This document shows, in pieces, positions 62,203 to 64,000 of a DNA stretch of 64,000 bases. Made by a program: the position numbers and the translations under genes. Positions within the stretch are counted from its first letter, which is position 1. Every line of letters begins with the position of its first letter. A model generated the notes under the pieces. That model searched no databases and had not been told where the DNA came from. It saw nothing but the letters and a program-made list of their open reading frames with translations. This DNA is from Microbacterium sp. LCT-H2 (GTDB lineage Bacteria; Actinomycetota; Actinomycetes; Actinomycetales; Microbacteriaceae), in the NCBI RefSeq assembly GCF_001866135.1, contig NZ_MODW01000001.1, forward strand, positions 372,001 through 436,000, read 5' to 3'.

Positions 62203-62844
62203 TCATGGCGTCGATCGCACGGGCTCGAGCAGACCTGCCACCTCGACGAACGCGTCGGCTCGTCGCTTTACGCGTGCAGCTCTCTCCTCGAGATCCCGCA
62301 CGAAGAGAGCCTGCGGCGAAGGGTGAAACGTCCGAACGACGGTGAGACCCCGCTCACGCTCGATCTCAGGGGACTGCCTAAGCAACCGGCGCCAGGCGTG
62401 ATCCGCATCACCACCCTGGAGTAGCACGACCTTCAGCCTCGGCGCGAGTTCCAGCAGGTGCAGGATCGTCTGGACGCCGGCATCCAGCTCAGCCGCCTTC
62501 GGGGCGCGGTTGATGTACCAGGGGTACGCATTCCACGGCAGCAGCTCGTACGGAGATAGCGCTGCTTGCTCGAGCAGGACCGCCTGAAGCTCGGCGCTGC
62601 CGTCGTTGTTCTCGACGCAGATGAAGCCCGAACCCTTGCCGTCCTGCGTCGCGGGCCCTGGATCGCGAAGAATGCTCAGCACCCGCGCTTCGACTCCACC
62701 ATGAAGGGGCGCGACGTACGGCGCCCACCCGCGGCCGACCTCACGCAGTTCGTCGACGTACTCGTTGACCGGCGCGATGTGCAGCGCATAGCGATCGTCC
62801 CACTGCTGCTGTCGAAACTCAGGGTCCGCCATACGTCGGGGCAT
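62203..62844 (-). CDS. Uracil-DNA glycosylase superfamily protein
   Basis: The product is 213 residues (an inner ATG at residue 5 is possible). Motifs of the UDG fold are visible: RDPGPATQDGKGSGFICVENNDGSAE near residue 60 (the uracil-pocket loop), LLPWNAYPWYINRAP (~95-110) and VRTFHPSPQAL (~172-182), the DNA-intercalating loop with His. The family excises uracil from DNA or has related base functions. This divergent member differs from the canonical motifs, so activity needs testing. Confidence 0.72.
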   Translation of the reverse strand: MPRRMADPEFRQQQWDDRYALHIAPVNEYVDELREVGRGWAPYVAPLHGGVEARVLSILRDPGPATQDGKGSGFICVENNDGSAELQAVLLEQAALSPYELLPWNAYPWYINRAPKAAELDAGVQTILHLLELAPRLKVVLLQGGDADHAWRRLLRQSPEIERERGLTVVRTFHPSPQALFVRDLEERAARVKRRADAFVEVAGLLEPVRSTP

Positions 62845-62879
62845 GCGCCGACGGTATCAGCCAGCGTCCGTCCGGGTGT

Positions 62880-62941
62880 GCGGGATGCCGCACGTGCGAC
62901 CGAGGGAGTCGCCACCCATGAGGCATCCCGCGTGAGGCCTC
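62880..62941. repeat. Inverted repeat between glycosylase and alkyl sulfatase genes
   Basis: GCGGGATGCC at 62880-62889 is exactly matched in reverse by GGCATCCCGC at 62932-62941, 42 bp apart. It lies in the divergent intergenic region and may be an operator pair. A second, imperfect palindrome, ACGAAAG...CTTTCGT, occurs at 63035-63062. Confidence 0.5.
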
Positions 62942-63110
62942 CCCAGCCTCGTCCCCAGAACCGGACACCCGCGGGGGCCCGCGGTGATCCGATACCTCAG
63001 GATGCCGCGTGACAGCGGCCGGCACAAGGTTCAGACGAAAGGTGGTTGTCACCGTCTTTCGTGACCGCAAGACTCGTCGTGAACTGTTCTTCGGAGACGG
63101 GAGCACCATC

Positions 63111-64000
63111 ATGGGTCAGCGCGACGCATCAGAGACCATCCGGCAACAGCAGGCAGAGCTGCAGGCACGGCTCCCGTTCGACGATGAGCGGGATCTCGCG
63201 GCGGCCGAGCGAGGATTCATCGGCACGCTAGACGAGCCTGCGATCCGCAACGCCGCCGGCGATATCATCTGGGACGCGTCCACCTATGACTTCTTGCAGG
63301 GTGATGCTCCGGAGACGGTGAACCCGAGCCTGTGGCGCCAGAGCACGCTGGTCGCCAAGCACGGCCTGTTCGAGGTCGTGCCCGGCCTGTACCAGATCCG
63401 CGGGCTCGACCTGTCGGTGATGTCATTCGTCGAGGGCGACACCGGCGTGATCGTGATCGACCCGCTGATCTCGAAGGAGACCGCAGCCGCGGCGATGGCG
63501 CTCTACCGGCGTCACCGCGGTGACCGCAAGATCACCGCTGTCATCCACACCCACTCTCACATCGACCACTTCGGCGGCGTGCAGGGCATCGTCTCACAGG
63601 CCGACGTCGACGCGGGGGTCGAGATCATCGTCCCCGCGGGCATGGTCGAGCACGCGGTGGCAGAGAACGTCTACGCGGGCACCGCGATGGGCCGGCGCGC
63701 CGGGTACATGTACGGCGCGGCACTCGCACGCGGCCCGCAGGGGGCAGTCGGCGCCGGTCTCGGACAGACGACGTCGACCGGGGAGGCGACCCTGCTCGCG
63801 CCGACGCTGGAGATCACCGAGACGGGGCAGACCCACACCGTCGACGGGCTGGAGATCGAATTCCAGATGGCGCCGGGCACCGAGGCGCCCAGCGAGATGC
63901 ACTTCTACTTCCCGAAGTACCGGGCGCTGTGCATGGCGGAGAACGCCACGCACACGCTGCACAACCTGCTCACCCTGCGGGGCGCGGTCGTGCGGGATCC
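63111..64000 (+). CDS. SdsA-type alkyl sulfatase (metallo-beta-lactamase fold), 3' end cut
   Basis: The visible part is 296 residues, still open at the right edge. The start ATG at 63111 follows CGGAGACGGGAG. The N-terminal region up to ~100 matches SdsA1-like enzymes with WRQSTLVAKHGLFEVVPGLYQIRG. The metal-binding motif is THSHIDHFGG (~143-152), where His-x-His-x-Asp-His binds the two zinc ions, and FYFPKYRALCMAENATHTLHN is typical. The enzyme hydrolyses primary alkyl sulfates such as SDS. The C-terminal SCP2-like domain is outside the window. Confidence 0.88.
   Translation, partial: MGQRDASETIRQQQAELQARLPFDDERDLAAAERGFIGTLDEPAIRNAAGDIIWDASTYDFLQGDAPETVNPSLWRQSTLVAKHGLFEVVPGLYQIRGLDLSVMSFVEGDTGVIVIDPLISKETAAAAMALYRRHRGDRKITAVIHTHSHIDHFGGVQGIVSQADVDAGVEIIVPAGMVEHAVAENVYAGTAMGRRAGYMYGAALARGPQGAVGAGLGQTTSTGEATLLAPTLEITETGQTHTVDGLEIEFQMAPGTEAPSEMHFYFPKYRALCMAENATHTLHNLLTLRGAVVRD

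Noticed and set aside
46046..62844. The whole accessory stretch considered as a prophage
   Set aside because: No capsid, portal, terminase, tail or lysis genes are recognisable; mob genes point to a mobilizable element instead.
44840..64000. Second copy of the tRNA-Phe 3' end as the element's right border
   Set aside because: I scanned by eye for GGATCGATGCCGGT and CGGAGCCAC and found none. The border may lie beyond the window or use a shorter core.

Overview
The window is high-GC actinobacterial DNA, most likely from Microbacterium or a close relative in the Microbacteriaceae. The basis is the strong G/C third-position bias, the MetP/MetS transporter pair, the DUF4192, DUF3180 and DUF2520 families, and the order tilS-hpt-ftsH-folE-folP-folB-folK. 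The genus is an inference; no 16S gene is present.

Region 1 (1-3.9 kb) holds an AraC/GyrI-type regulator cut by the window edge, a two-subunit NSS methionine/alanine importer, and a divergent SDR/MarR pair with two operator-like palindromes between them. Region 2 (3.94-7.12 kb) is a small island in the 3' end of tRNA-Ser(GCT), bounded by a 98-bp direct repeat that includes the tRNA terminator. Its only recognisable cargo is a controller-regulated Type II restriction-modification system; it has no visible integrase. Region 3 (7.3-19.8 kb) holds a K+ channel gene and a complete L-rhamnose locus: LacI repressor, ABC importer, mutarotase, isomerase, an HSL-type esterase, an aldolase/dehydrogenase fusion and rhamnulokinase, with paired operators around the promoter.

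Region 4 (19.8-44.8 kb) is core chromosome: LCP cell-wall ligase, tRNA-Ser(TGA), serS, a HAD phosphatase, a lipid kinase, cardiolipin synthase, lysS, DUF2207 and DUF2520 proteins, two bacterial PH-domain membrane proteins, the folate operon downstream of ftsH, hpt, tilS, ppa, a Tat-type M23 peptidase and a tRNA Glu-Asp-Phe cluster.

Region 5 (44.8-53.4 kb) begins just past tRNA-Phe and looks like an integrative mobilizable element. It has a tyrosine integrase, an XRE regulator, an AlpA-like excisionase, a P-loop replication-type ATPase with TTCCGCAC/GTGCGGAA repeats upstream, a candidate oriT, MobC and a MOB relaxase. No type IV secretion or FtsK/TraB-like transfer genes are seen, so it probably needs a helper. 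Its right border was not found. Region 6 (53.5-62.9 kb) is accessory: metallophosphoesterase, an MbcTA-like RES toxin-antitoxin pair, a frameshifted gene, an Lsr2 paralogue, an RHH/PIN toxin-antitoxin pair, an overlapping cassette of a small DNA-binding-like protein with two GIY-YIG proteins, a DUF3224 protein, a lipoprotein and a uracil-DNA-glycosylase-like protein. The window ends inside an SdsA-type alkyl sulfatase gene.

The best candidates for undescribed biology are the 58.99-60.92 kb GIY-YIG cassette, the origin-like and oriT-like repeats of the mobilizable element, and the integrase-less restriction-modification island.
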